Positions 9,086 through 17,926 are shown, counted from the first letter of the stretch. The stretch is DNA of 64,000 nucleotides from Minicystis rosea (GCA_001931535.1 CP016211.1:2694501-2758500); one strand, 5' to 3'. A program made the numbers and translations. Notes: generated from the letters alone by a model not told the origin.

Positions 9086-10006
9086 TCACCCGGGAGATTC
9101 CGCCGCGCGCTTCGAGGCGGTGCGATACAGCATCCCGAAGACGACGATGTGCATGACCCACATGACGGTGTGGAGCGGCAACACCCAGTAAGCGTGCGGG
9201 GAGGGTTGTAGCTTGCCTGCATCGTCGTAGGTGATGCGCATCAGGTGACTGGACGCGACGGCGACCGCTGGCAGCGCGAACACGAGCATCTTGGCGAGGC
9301 GGGCCGATCGAATCGCGCCGGCCCGCGAGAGGTGGCGCGCCGCCACCAGCGCCAACGCCGCCAACGCGGCCGTGCGGGAGATGTCGTGCAGTGGTCGGAA
9401 GAAGGTGAACCCGCTCGCATCGTCGCTCCACGACAGCACGAGATTGATCGCGAGGACGGCCGAGTACGCGAGCGTCGTGAGCCGCGTGGTGGCCTTCAGC
9501 GCCTTGGGCGTCGGCCCACCGGGGCCGTCTTCGGTGAGCCGATACGCGCCGGCGACCAGCGCGGCGCCGTCGAGCAAGGCGAGCACGTTCGCCAGCACGG
9601 CCAAGAGCTCGTCGGCGCCACTGCCTCGGTCGTGCAGGGGGAGCGCTGCCATCCGGACCACGGCCGTGGCGACGGGCACGACGATGAGCGCGACGAGGAC
9701 CATGACGGCGCCGCTGCGCACCGCGTCCGAGCGCCGGAGCGCCGCACGATCCGCCGCCGCGACCCGGTAAGGATTGAGCTCCTGATCGAGCGCGGGAGAG
9801 CCACGTGGATTGTCGCGTTTCGACATGCTCGGCGCCGGCCGTAGGAGGGGCTCGTCCGATGGTACGGGCGCGCGCCGGCGAGCACCATCGTCGAAGCTTG
9901 GAGCCGGCGCGCGCACCTCCTCGTAGAGGATGACCGTCCAGGCCGGAGGCACCTTCACCGAGCGGATGCGATCGTTGCCGAGCGTGATCGCGCTCATGTC
10001 GTACAT
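9086..10006 (-). CDS. Membrane protein with N-terminal beta/gamma-crystallin-like strand pair
   Basis: The 306-residue protein starts MYDMSAITLGNDRIRSVKVP and continues AWTVILYEE. This matches half of a beta/gamma-crystallin Greek-key motif (gnd.isSv.vp.gw.v.lye). The in-frame sequence upstream (FGPG) fits the motif too but reaches a stop after 14 codons with no other start. A disordered Pro/Arg-rich segment follows to about residue 90, then about six hydrophobic helices (roughly 98-300). The gene diverges from the TetR gene at 10102, and the 16-bp palindrome at 10045-10060 lies between them, so it is probably under TetR control. The function of the membrane part is unknown. Confidence 0.75.
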   Translation of the reverse strand: MYDMSAITLGNDRIRSVKVPPAWTVILYEEVRAPAPSFDDGARRRAPVPSDEPLLRPAPSMSKRDNPRGSPALDQELNPYRVAAADRAALRRSDAVRSGAVMVLVALIVVPVATAVVRMAALPLHDRGSGADELLAVLANVLALLDGAALVAGAYRLTEDGPGGPTPKALKATTRLTTLAYSAVLAINLVLSWSDDASGFTFFRPLHDISRTAALAALALVAARHLSRAGAIRSARLAKMLVFALPAVAVASSHLMRITYDDAGKLQPSPHAYWVLPLHTVMWVMHIVVFGMLYRTASKRAAESPG

Positions 10007-10044
10007 GCCCGGCCCGAAGGCCGCTCGGCGCCGCTTGACGAGCC

Positions 10045-10060
10045 GTTAGCAATTGCTAAC
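10045..10060. promoter_or_regulatory. TetR operator candidate, copy 1
   Basis: gttagcaattgctaac is a perfect 16-bp palindrome. It sits between the divergent membrane-protein gene (start 10006) and the TetR gene (start 10102). The identical 16 bp recur at 10737-10752. A twofold-symmetric site flanking both sides of a TetR gene is the usual arrangement for autoregulation. Confidence 0.8.
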
Positions 10061-10101
10061 ATGGGCTCGGCTCGCAAGGATCGCCTTGCGGCGCGCCTCC
10101 C

Positions 10102-10692
10102 ATGAAGCTCGCTCCCTTCCTCGTCGACCCTGCCGACTCCCCGGCGAAGCGGGCCATCGTCGGGGCCGCGCTGCGGTTGTTCACGGAGCGGGGCCTCTCC
10201 GCCACCAGCATCCGCGACATCGCGGAGGAGGCCGGCTTCACGAACCCGGCGCTGTACCGGCACTTCGAGAGCAAGGACGCGCTCGCCGCCCACCTCTTCG
10301 AGGCGTGCTACCGCTGGATCGCCACGCGAACGTCGGCCGCGCTCCGCGCCGTGCCCGCCGGCGACGACAAGCTGCGCGCGTACGTCGGCGTGGCCGTCGA
10401 TCTCTCGTCCGAGTCCCCCGAGGCGGTGCTCTTCGTGAACGATCACCTGCGCGAGCTCTGGCCCGGCTCGAGGACGAAGCTCATCGGGCTGAGCCTCGTC
10501 ACCCAGACGCGAGCGCTGGTGCGCGAAGTCCGCGGCGGCCGCCCGCACCCGATCAGCGACGACCTCGCCACGGCCACGCTGCTCGGCGCGCTCGGGCAGT
10601 GGTCTCGCGAGCTCTACTTCCACGCCCTGGAGGGCCCGCCCTCGCGCTGGCGCGAGGAGCTGGTGCACGTCGCAACCCGAATCGTCCTCTGA
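10102..10692 (+). CDS. TetR/AcrR-family transcriptional regulator
   Basis: The 196-residue protein carries an N-terminal TetR helix-turn-helix at about residues 18-64 (ALRLFTERGLSATSIRDIA, then AGFTNPALYRHFESKDALA). An all-helical ligand and dimer domain of normal length follows. Identical palindromes lie 41 bp upstream of its start and in front of the downstream lactamase-fold gene. It therefore probably represses itself, the divergent membrane gene and the metallo-beta-lactamase lipoprotein. The inducer is unknown; a lactone or related metabolite would fit the downstream hydrolase fold but is speculative. Confidence 0.92.
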   Translation: MKLAPFLVDPADSPAKRAIVGAALRLFTERGLSATSIRDIAEEAGFTNPALYRHFESKDALAAHLFEACYRWIATRTSAALRAVPAGDDKLRAYVGVAVDLSSESPEAVLFVNDHLRELWPGSRTKLIGLSLVTQTRALVREVRGGRPHPISDDLATATLLGALGQWSRELYFHALEGPPSRWREELVHVATRIVL

Positions 10693-10736
10693 ATCCTTCG
10701 AGGCCCGCCGAGCGGGTCTCTTTGCACGCCATCGGC

Positions 10737-10752
10737 GTTAGCAATTGCTAAC
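10737..10752. promoter_or_regulatory. TetR operator candidate, copy 2
   Basis: The same perfect palindrome as at 10045-10060 lies 18 bp before the start of the lactamase-fold lipoprotein gene at 10771. It would overlap the promoter or transcription start of that gene. Confidence 0.8.
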
Positions 10753-10770
10753 AAACCAAGGAGACGGTCC

Positions 10771-11768
10771 ATGAACATCGGTACCCCACGCGCGCTCCTG
10801 CGCGGCCTCGTCCTGTCCATCGCGCTGTCGTCGGCGGCGTGCAGCTCGATGGGCATCCACGACGTGCGCCCGCTCGACGTCTCGCCCGCCGCCCTCCCGC
10901 GCCCCTCGCGCTGGGAGGACGTCTTCGCGCATCCCACCGCCCTGCGGGTCACCGCGTTCAACACCGGGGAGGTCTACACGGGGACGAAGATCCTCATCGA
11001 AGGCGACAACCCGCGCACCCCGCCGCAGCTCAAGCAGGATCAGTGGGTCCCGGCGATCGCCTATCTCGTCGAGCACCCGACCCAGGGCCGCGTCCTGTTC
11101 GACACCGGGGTGCCGAGCAGCGCCGCCGGGAAGGGCTGCGACTTCGGGCGCTGGCCCCTGTTCTCGGTGCCGTGCCGCTCCGCCCCCGATCAGAACGTCG
11201 CCGCCCAGCTCGCCGCGCGCGGCGTCCACGCCAAGGACCTGCGCTTCGTCGCCGTGAGCCACTTCCACGGCGACCACATCGGCGGCCTCGAAGCGCTGCT
11301 CGGGCAGAGCTCGGTCCCCGTGGTCACCACCAGGGAGGAGTGGTCCGCGGTGGAGCGGACCCTCCCGTCGTTCGAGGGCTACCTGACGGAGCTGATCAAC
11401 GGCACCTACCCGATCCGCACGCTCCCCGCCGAGGCCGCGGTCGACATGCCCGGGGTCGGGCGGGTGCTGGACCTCTTCGGGGACGCCTCCGTCTGGTTGA
11501 TCCCAGCGTCGGCCACACCCACGGCCAGTTCTCCGCGCTCCTGAACACGCCGGGCAACCCCATCCTGCTGACGTTCGACGCCGCGCACCTCTCCGCCAGC
11601 CTGGAGCTGCGGATCCCCCCTGGCTTCGTCGTCGATCGCGACGCGGCGCTGGCCAGCATCGATCGGCTCGCCACGCTCAAGGCGGCGCGCCCCACGCTCC
11701 GCATCTTCTACGGCCACGAGCCGACGCAGTGGGCAGGCAAGCCCTGGGCGGTGACGCTCGCCGAGTGA
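10771..11768 (+). CDS. Metallo-beta-lactamase-fold lipoprotein, interrupted by a one-base frameshift
   Basis: The first frame (10771-11544) encodes a signal peptide ending in SAAC. A metallo-beta-lactamase domain follows, with VLFDTG and the metal motif HFHGDHIGG at about residues 164-172. Near 11502 the frame breaks inside VWLIP. The other frame continues PSVGHTHGQFSALL and the closing FDAAH and YGHEPTQW segments to 11768. One extra C in the C-run 11502-11504 restores an intact hydrolase of about 332 residues. The fold resembles AHL-lactonase and related hydrolases, but the substrate cannot be told. A TetR operator candidate precedes it. The ribosome site is aaggag, about 10 bp upstream. Confidence 0.82.
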
Positions 11769-11791
11769 CGCGCTGGCCCGCGCCGATCGCT

Positions 11792-11830
11792 GCGGCGCCG
11801 CGCGCGTCAGCCCGCGTCGGGCGGCGCCGC
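11792..11830. terminator. GC-rich inverted repeat after the lactamase gene
   Basis: gcggcgccgc occurs at 11792-11801 and again at 11821-11830. The word is self-complementary, so the two copies can pair across a 19-base loop. There is no T-tract. It lies 24 bp after the stop at 11768 and could end that transcript. Confidence 0.3.
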
Positions 11831-11953
11831 GTGAGAAACGGAATGTCGCCTCGGGGGCAGTGACGCAGGATCCAAAACCACGCCGATCGGAGCGAAAGCC
11901 GCGCCCTCGCGCCGGTCGACCCGCAGCGCTACGCAGGGGAAGAGGTGCCGAGG

Positions 11954-12574
11954 ATGACCGAGCTCTGGGAGACCGCGTTCACGGAGAAGCAGATGATGTG
12001 GGGGGCCGAGCCGAGCCGATCGGCGGTCTTCGCGCGGGACTACTTCGCACGTACGGGTGCGAAGGAGATCCTCGTTCCGGGTATCGGCTACGGCCGCAAC
12101 GCAAAGCCGTTCCTCGAACACGGGATGTCCGTCACGGGGATCGAGATCTCTGGGACGGCGATTGGCCTCGCGCGAACGCAAATGGGCCTCGACATACCCA
12201 TTCACCACGGCTCCGTGACCGACATGCCGTACGACACTCGCCGGTACGACGGCGTCTTCTCGTACGGGCTCCTCTACCTCCTCGGCCCTCCCGAGCGGGC
12301 GAAGTTTCTCCAGGACTGCCATCGCCAGCTGGTGAAGGGTGGAGCGATGATCTTCACCGTCATCTCGAAGCAGGCTCCGATGTTCGGTCGGGGGCAAAAG
12401 CTCGGAGACGACTGGTACGAAGCCCACCCGGGCGTGAAGATGTTCTTCTACGACGCCGAGTCGATCCGGCGGGAGCTCGGTCCGTACGGCGAGCTCGAGC
12501 TCTCCGAGATCGACGAACCGGCGGGGGGCGGCGGCACGTTCCCGTTCATCAACGTGGTGTGCAGGACCGAGTGA
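11954..12574 (+). CDS. Class I SAM-dependent methyltransferase
   Basis: The 206-residue protein has the class I motif I ([16 protein letters not shown], a variant of the usual E/DxGxGxG), then [11 protein letters not shown] and the [13 protein letters not shown] and [11 protein letters not shown] strands. The layout resembles small-molecule thiol or tellurite-type methyltransferases, and the N-terminal [13 protein letters not shown] fits them too. I chose ATG 11954 because ggggaagagg lies 8 bp upstream. A GTG at 11945 is in frame but lacks such a site. The substrate is unknown. The 185 bp before it hold only a GC-rich inverted repeat. Confidence 0.85.
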   Translation: MTELWETAFTEKQMMWGAEPSRSAVFARDYFARTGAKEILVPGIGYGRNAKPFLEHGMSVTGIEISGTAIGLARTQMGLDIPIHHGSVTDMPYDTRRYDGVFSYGLLYLLGPPERAKFLQDCHRQLVKGGAMIFTVISKQAPMFGRGQKLGDDWYEAHPGVKMFFYDAESIRRELGPYGELELSEIDEPAGGGGTFPFINVVCRTE

Positions 12575-12775
12575 GCAGCCGAGCCTGATTGGAAGGTCCC
12601 TGCGCTCACGAGTCGACGGCGTGCTGTTCGCGAGCGTCGGCGCGGCGGGCGGATCGGGGGAGGATCACCACGCGGACCCTCGTAGCGGACTACGCGCTTC
12701 GGGCGATGGTGGGCTCAGCGGCGGCGCGCTTACCGTGGTCTCTCCACCTGCGTCCCAACGACACTGGAGGGAATC

Positions 12776-14338
12776 ATGGAGCGCATCAGCATCGGCCAAC
12801 TGTTCAAGAAGGTGCAGGACCGCGTCGGGCGAAAGGTGCCCGCCGGCGGCGCCATGTTCGGCCTCGCCAATGGCAACCTCATTGGCAAGGACGGTTATCT
12901 CTGGGATACGCCTCACGGCAACTGGACCGGATCCCCCAGCGTCGAGCCGGGGCACTCGGACGCGTTCCCGGCCCAGATCGAAGAGGTCATCTCGGGCGCG
13001 ACGAAGTTCATCGACATCGCGACGATGAAGGTCCCGACGGGCAAGTTCTGGGCTGCCATCAAGGACGGCCTCAAAGCGGTGGCGAAGGCGAAACGCGAGG
13101 TCACGGCGCGCATCCTGATCGGATTCCCGATGCGCTACCACCCGCCCAATCTGTGGGACCAACTGAAGGAAATCGGAGAAGCGCTGCGCGAGCACCCCGG
13201 CTACGTGACCGTGGACCTGGGTATCTATCGCTACTACACGATTCAAACCTACCCCGAGGGGTGGAACCACGCGAAGCTCATCGCCGTCGACGGCGAGGTG
13301 CTCATCACCGGCGGCCACAACCTCTGGGACGAAGACTATCTCGGACTCTCACCCGTCTTCGATCTGTCGTTGAAGCTCGAAGGGCCGATTGCCCGCGGTG
13401 GCCATGCCTTTGCGAACGGCCTTTGGAGCTTCGTCACACAGCACAATCGCACGCCGCACACGTATTCGCACCGCTTGAAGCCGGACCTGTCCATCACCAA
13501 CGATCCGCCGGCGCAGGCCGCCCTCCCGACCGCGGATCCGGTCGGCCGGATCGATGCGATGTGGGTCGCCGAGCCGGGGCGAGGCGTCTTCCGGACCAAC
13601 ACCGGCGAGGAGTTTCGCGAGAGCACGATGATGATCGCGTTCCTCGCGGCGCTCGAGACCGCGTCCCATTGCCGGATCTCGCAGCAATCGTTCGGATCGT
13701 TCCCCGTCGAATGGAAGGGTCCTCCTCCGCAGTTCAGCATCCGAAAGTCGGACCAATTCCCCTACGCGTTCATCTATCACCGCGCCCCGAACGGCTCCGG
13801 TTTCGAATACAACCTCTCGCTCGTCGACGCCCTCGCGACGTTCCTCGTCAGGAACCACGAGAAGAAAAGAGTGCTCGAGATCCTGATGTCGCCTCCCGAC
13901 GGAGGGCGCTACTCGAACGGCGAGGCCGACGCGGGCATCCTCGACGTCGTGGCGTATCGGATGAAGACGCACGATCGATTCCGCAACGCGACGAAGGAGG
14001 AGTTGGTCGCGCAGCTCAACAAGCAAGTCTGGTTGAATTGGCCGGCCATCACGGGCTCGTCGGGCCCGATTCGGATCTGGACCGCGAACGGAAAAGCGAT
14101 GGCCAACCATTCGAAGTTCTGGATGGTGGACGAGCGGATCTTCTACGTCGGCTCGGAGAACATGTATCCGACGGTGGCGACGGAAGGGCTCGTGTACGCG
14201 GAGGGCGGCCTCCAAGAGTTCGGTATCATTGCCGAGGCCGATGACTCCGTGCGTGACCTGCTCGTCAATCAATATCACGCGCTGGCCATGGACCACGGGT
14301 TCAGGCGAACGATCAAGGTCGGTGATCTCTCGTTCTGA
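12776..14338 (+). CDS. Phospholipase D-family protein with two HKD motifs
   Basis: The 520-residue protein has two PLD catalytic motifs. One is at about residue 165 (NHAKLIAVDGEVLITGGHN), the other at about residue 445 (NHSKFWMVDERIFYVGSEN). Both keep the His, Lys and Asp, plus the downstream Gly-Gly/Ser-x-Asn. Proteins of this kind hydrolyse or transfer phosphodiester bonds of lipids or nucleic acids through a phosphohistidine intermediate. No signal peptide is evident, so a cytoplasmic location or a non-classical route is likely. The start is fixed by a strong ribosome site (ctggaggg) 5 bp upstream. Lipid and nuclease activity cannot be distinguished from sequence alone. Confidence 0.88.
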   Translation: MERISIGQLFKKVQDRVGRKVPAGGAMFGLANGNLIGKDGYLWDTPHGNWTGSPSVEPGHSDAFPAQIEEVISGATKFIDIATMKVPTGKFWAAIKDGLKAVAKAKREVTARILIGFPMRYHPPNLWDQLKEIGEALREHPGYVTVDLGIYRYYTIQTYPEGWNHAKLIAVDGEVLITGGHNLWDEDYLGLSPVFDLSLKLEGPIARGGHAFANGLWSFVTQHNRTPHTYSHRLKPDLSITNDPPAQAALPTADPVGRIDAMWVAEPGRGVFRTNTGEEFRESTMMIAFLAALETASHCRISQQSFGSFPVEWKGPPPQFSIRKSDQFPYAFIYHRAPNGSGFEYNLSLVDALATFLVRNHEKKRVLEILMSPPDGGRYSNGEADAGILDVVAYRMKTHDRFRNATKEELVAQLNKQVWLNWPAITGSSGPIRIWTANGKAMANHSKFWMVDERIFYVGSENMYPTVATEGLVYAEGGLQEFGIIAEADDSVRDLLVNQYHALAMDHGFRRTIKVGDLSF

Positions 14339-14389
14339 CCCCTGCACAGCGCATTTCGTGCTCCGGCGCATGAGCACATGGGGCATTGC

Positions 14390-14430
14390 TCGAGAGGCCC
14401 GCCGCGGAGCCCACGCGGCGAGCCTCTCGA
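14390..14430. terminator. Bidirectional terminator-like hairpin
   Basis: tcgagaggc (14390-14398) pairs with gcctctcga (14422-14430), and ccgccgcg with cgcggcg inside. The hairpin fills the 101-bp gap between convergent genes ending at 14338 and 14440. No T-tract follows in either direction. Confidence 0.5.
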
Positions 14431-14439
14431 TCGGCGTCG

Positions 14440-15174
14440 TTACTTGTCGCCGCCGCCCTTCGCGTCATCGCCCTTCTTCGCCTGCTTGCGCTTGGCCAAA
14501 CCGAGCACGATCAGCCAATCGCGTCGCCTGATGTCGGCGCGCGCGATCTCGGCCCACTCGGCGTACCAGCGCCACAGCTCGATCTTCGCTTCGCGAATCT
14601 GCTCCTCGATGCTGTCGTCGTCTTCGGCTTCCGGCGCAGGCGTCGTCTCTGCCGAAGGGCCGCGCGCGATCACCAGGAGATCGCGCATCCGCGTGCGCTC
14701 CTCCTTGGTGATGCCGCGCGCGGTGAGCTTCTTGAGCGCCGCCTGATCGACCTTGCGCGTGGCCTTGCGATCCTCGCCGCTCTCCAATGCGTCGAGCCGA
14801 TCGAGGAACGTCGTCACGGACACGACCGAAGCGGCTCCGGTCTGGGCCGTGAGATCCTGAAAGACGAAGTCGTGCTGCTCCTTGAACGCGCCCACCAGCG
14901 CGGCGCGCGCGATGCGGAAAGTGGGCTCATCCCATTTGTCGATGGCCGCAATGGCCTCGACCGCAGCTGGGCTCTCCAGGATGACCGGCGCCGGCCGTCG
15001 ATAACCGGAGGCTTTGAACGTGAGCTGCCAACCGCGCTCGTGATCGTCTTGCGTGTAGCCGCGCAGCGAAAGGACCGCGCGGATGCCTCGGTTGCGGCTC
15101 ACGCCGCCGAGGAACGCGACCGATCGGCTCGCCACGTCGTCGAGGACCGAATCGCTCGGGACATCGTCTGCCAT
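14440..15174 (-). CDS. Hypothetical soluble protein
   Basis: I do not recognise this 244-residue protein. It has no signal peptide. The N-terminal half contains RNRGIRAVLSLRGYTQDDHERGW. The C-terminal half is charged and helical, with an acidic patch (EAEDDDSIEEQI) and a basic end. The start at 15174 is set by ggaggtgtcc directly before ATG; the frame opens 11 codons earlier without such a site. A stretch near residues 150-205 (EDRKATRKVDQAALKKL ... ARGPSAE) is closely matched by a relic at 22260-22427, so this is one member of a multi-copy family in the genome. Confidence 0.75.
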   Translation of the reverse strand: MADDVPSDSVLDDVASRSVAFLGGVSRNRGIRAVLSLRGYTQDDHERGWQLTFKASGYRRPAPVILESPAAVEAIAAIDKWDEPTFRIARAALVGAFKEQHDFVFQDLTAQTGAASVVSVTTFLDRLDALESGEDRKATRKVDQAALKKLTARGITKEERTRMRDLLVIARGPSAETTPAPEAEDDDSIEEQIREAKIELWRWYAEWAEIARADIRRRDWLIVLGLAKRKQAKKGDDAKGGGDK

Positions 15175-15288
15175 GGACACCTCCATTGGGGCTCTTGGCC
15201 CCTCCATGAGGATTGAGGACGTTCGCAGACCGGCAACCCAATCCGTGCCGACTGGATGTCATACCGGGGCAACCGCGCGCGGAGGCCA

Positions 15289-15530
15289 TGTGCGGAAAGC
15301 TCGCTGGGCGGCGTCGATGGCCAAAATCCCCGGCCAAAAACCTTCCCGGACCGTCCGGGAGCTTCCCGGACGGTCCCGAAGGCTTCCGCCTCGCGAATTT
15401 CGGCCAAATTTCGCGTCCCCCGCGCCACGCGCGGCGGGCCGAACGCCGTAAGTACGCGAAACCTGGTCGTCAAAACCGTCCGGGAAGCTCCCGGAGCGTC
15501 CGGGAAGCCCTCCAGCGCGCCCGGGAAGGT
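15289..15530 (+). repeat. Dispersed inverted-repeat element, copy A
   Basis: The core runs from accttcccggaccgtccggg (from 15340) to the near-complementary ccgtccgggaagctcccgg and cccgggaaggt (to 15530). It therefore has long imperfect terminal inverted repeats around a middle of about 110 bp (gaaggcttccgcctcgcgaa ... acctggtcgt). A second copy at 57005-57252 has the same core in the same orientation. A flanking arm (gtgcggaaagctcgctgggc, 15289-15308) sits left of copy A but appears inverted on the right of copy B. This is a MITE- or REP-like mobile or structural element. It has no protein of its own. Confidence 0.8.
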
Positions 15531-15534
15531 CTGC

Positions 15535-15800
15535 GGTCCATGGCGCCATGGAACGGTGGCTCCAACATCCCTGCCGCCGCCTGGGTCACGACCGCGTCCC
15601 CGGCACATGCCCCTGGGGCGGCCTCGAAGCGCGCCGAGCCGCCGCGTCCTCGCGGACGTCGCGCGGGTGGAGCTCGAAGGTCGCCGTCTCGACCCGTTCC
15701 TTGGCTCGCTCATTTCGTGACCGGAGCGACACCACCACGGTGTCCCGGTGGACGTCGATTCCTGCACTCAGCTCCAGATATCGCGCCTCCGGCACGGCGT
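15535..15800 (-). pseudogene. IS110-family transposase relic (N-terminal fragment)
   Basis: Read on the minus strand, 15800 to about 15600 gives YLELSAGIDVHRDTVVVSL, the start of the DEDD catalytic domain of IS110-type transposases (GIDVHKDT). The frame then decays. In a shifted frame DAVVTQAAAGMLEPPFHGA is a worn form of the family's VxMEATGxYWxPVxHxLEG segment. The rest of the transposase is missing where copy A of the dispersed element begins at 15530. It is non-functional. Confidence 0.6.
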
Positions 15801-15838
15801 TTGAACGACGCGCCCGCGATACGCAACGCATGCACCGC

Positions 15839-17026
15839 ATGCGCACGACGAAGTCGAAGGAGCCCAATCGATCGCCTGCCGTTCTTCTGATCCTCGGCGG
15901 TCTGCTCATGGCCACCGAGGCCTGCACCGGCGGGGGCGGCGGAGGCAGCGGTGGGGCGGGGGGCGGCGGCTCGGTTTCATCGGGAGCAACGTCTGCTAGC
16001 GGCACGGGCGGCAGCTCCACGGTGTCATCGAGCTCGTCGTCCTCGGGCGGGACGCCGTGTGCGAACGTGCTCCAGGGGAGCTTCACGATCCAGAACGCGA
16101 ACGACATCACCGCGGTCGCGGCCTATTGCGAGATCACGGGGGACCTTCAAATCGCGTCGTCCGGGCTCGCCGACATCACGCTGCCGACGCTGACGAAGAT
16201 CGGCGGGCAGCTCGATCTCAAGCCGAACGGCCTCGACAAGCTATCGCTGCCCGCGCTGGTGACGATCGGGAGCAGGTTCTTGTCGTGGTCGGGACACATG
16301 AACGAGCTCGACGTCCCGTCGCTCGTCTCGGTGAACAGCATCGAGCTCCCCCTGACGCTCACGACGCTGAACGCGCCGAAGCTCGCCTCCGTGCCAGGGG
16401 GCATGAACATGGTCTTCGCTTCGACGTCGACCATTTCCTTTCCGGCCTTGGTCTCCGTCGGGCAGGTGGGGGGCGCGGGGTCGGAGATCGCGTTCCACGT
16501 CCGGGGTGGAGCGTCGCTGAGCGCGCCTCTCTTGAGCGACTGCAAGTACGTCGCGCTGGGCGGGCAGACGGGCAGCATCGACCTGCCGGCGCTCACCTCC
16601 CTCGAGATCTTCGGCAATTGCTTCACGTCGGAGGACTGCGCGACCGGCACCTCGCCGACGATCGTCATGAACGCGCTCACGTCGATCACCCGGGTCGAGC
16701 TCTTGGCGCCCAGCTCGCCCAGCGTATCGCTCCCGAACCTCACCAGCATCGGCTCCGGCACCATCAGCGCGAGCAGCTTCGCGGCGCCCAAGCTCACCAC
16801 GTTCGGAGACGCGGCGAAGGCCTCTGCGATCGCCTCCGTGAGCATGGTCGATCTCGGCGCCCTCACGACGGTCCACAACCTGACCGTCAAGAGCACGAGC
16901 CTCGCGGCGCTCGATCTCCCCGAGCTCGTCTCGGGCACCATCGCGTTCGGCGCACAGTCCTGCCCGATTGTCAGCGACCCGTGCACCACCAATCCTCTGC
17001 TCGTTCACATCAACGCTCCGAAGTAG
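15839..17026 (+). CDS. Beta-solenoid (receptor-L/LRR-like) lipoprotein, possibly ended early by a TAG
   Basis: A signal peptide ends at TEAC, followed by a Gly-rich and Ser-rich linker (residues about 29-65). The body is a series of repeats of the type ITGDLQI...LTLPTLTKIGGQLDL and LDVPSLVSVNSIELP, typical of receptor-L or leucine-rich right-handed solenoids seen in secreted proteins. ATG 15839 was chosen; ATG 15830 is also possible. The stop is TAG at 17024. The same frame continues for 49 more codons with strong GC-ending bias and a Cys-rich sequence (ALFRDATFPTCRASAICTQL) to a TGA at 17176. The TAG may thus be a nonsense mutation or error. Confidence 0.8.
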   Translation: MRTTKSKEPNRSPAVLLILGGLLMATEACTGGGGGGSGGAGGGGSVSSGATSASGTGGSSTVSSSSSSSGGTPCANVLQGSFTIQNANDITAVAAYCEITGDLQIASSGLADITLPTLTKIGGQLDLKPNGLDKLSLPALVTIGSRFLSWSGHMNELDVPSLVSVNSIELPLTLTTLNAPKLASVPGGMNMVFASTSTISFPALVSVGQVGGAGSEIAFHVRGGASLSAPLLSDCKYVALGGQTGSIDLPALTSLEIFGNCFTSEDCATGTSPTIVMNALTSITRVELLAPSSPSVSLPNLTSIGSGTISASSFAAPKLTTFGDAAKASAIASVSMVDLGALTTVHNLTVKSTSLAALDLPELVSGTIAFGAQSCPIVSDPCTTNPLLVHINAPK

Positions 17027-17359
17027 ACCACCGGGACCGCGCTCTTCCGCGACGCGACGTTCCCCACCTGCCGCGCGAGCGCCATCTGCACGCAGCTCGG
17101 GATGAGCCCGTCCGCCGAGTCGTGCTGGTGCGCCCCCACGCCCACGTGCAGCCAGGCGACGTCTCCGTGCCCGTGAGGCGCGCGGCCGCTGCTCGATGCG
17201 CTCGCGCTTCGTTGCAGGCGAGCTTTCGTTCGGCGACGCGTGGTCCGGGCAGGTCTCAGGATCTGGAGGGAAGGCGATCGACACGCGGCACGTGGCCGAG
17301 GTGATCGCCTTCTTGCCGTCGATCGATGCGGCTGCCGAGGGGCCGGCGGGATGCGCCGC
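17027..17359 (+). other. Readthrough tail and unassigned intergenic stretch
   Basis: 17027-17176 looks like the lost C-terminus of the preceding lipoprotein gene. 17177-17359 holds no convincing gene. A 63-codon open frame (17196-17387) has about 80% GC-ending codons but overlaps the 3' end of the gene at 17360 and has no ribosome site or recognisable motif. Confidence 0.45.
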
Positions 17360-17926
17360 TCAGCCGCTATGGAGGGTGACCGAGTAGGTCTCGTAGGCGT
17401 GGCCGCCTTCGATCACGAGCGTGGGAAGGCCGCGTGTGGTGCTCTCCGGAAAGGTGAAGCTGGCGAGCTTCTTGGTGGCGCCGGCGCCGCGCTCCGCGGG
17501 GCCGTAGGTCGGCTCCAGGGCGCGACGAAGCGCTTCGACGGCGCCGCGAAACTCTTCGTCGGGGAGATCATCGAGCTCCGGCGTGATGAAGAGCTCGACC
17601 AGGACGCGCCCGCTGAAGCGGGGCCCCTTTTGGTTCGGCAGCGTCGTGAACGAGATGGTGATGTCCGGCGAGATCTCTTCGCTCTCCTCGAACCAGTCGG
17701 CCTCCGGCATCGACGCCGAGCCGTGGTAGCGATGGTAGTCGAGCTCTTTCTTGCTGTTGAGCTGCCGGTCGTAGGGCTTGCCGAGCGCCGCGAGCACGGC
17801 GGCCTCGTCGTCGCCGACCTTCAGCGCAGCGCGCACGCGATCGAGCTCCGACACGAACAACTGCGCGCACGCCGAGGCCCATGCGCTCGGCTCGGGACCC
17901 GCCTTCGCTTTCTTCGCAGCCGCCAT
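17360..17926 (-). CDS. Hypothetical soluble protein
   Basis: This 188-residue protein has a Lys/Ala-rich N-terminus, no signal peptide and no membrane segment. It contains a helical stretch (LDRVRAALKVGDDEAAVLAALG) followed by mixed alpha/beta sequence with ISFTTLPNQKGPRFSGRVLV. I do not recognise the family. The ribosome site ggattggag lies directly before ATG. The 144 bp separating it from the next minus-strand gene (stop 18071, start 19546) suggest separate transcription. Confidence 0.65.
   Translation of the reverse strand: MAAAKKAKAGPEPSAWASACAQLFVSELDRVRAALKVGDDEAAVLAALGKPYDRQLNSKKELDYHRYHGSASMPEADWFEESEEISPDITISFTTLPNQKGPRFSGRVLVELFITPELDDLPDEEFRGAVEALRRALEPTYGPAERGAGATKKLASFTFPESTTRGLPTLVIEGGHAYETYSVTLHSG

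Noticed and set aside
17196..17387. A 63-codon gene
   Set aside because: It has no ribosome site or homology signal and it overlaps the end of a better gene.
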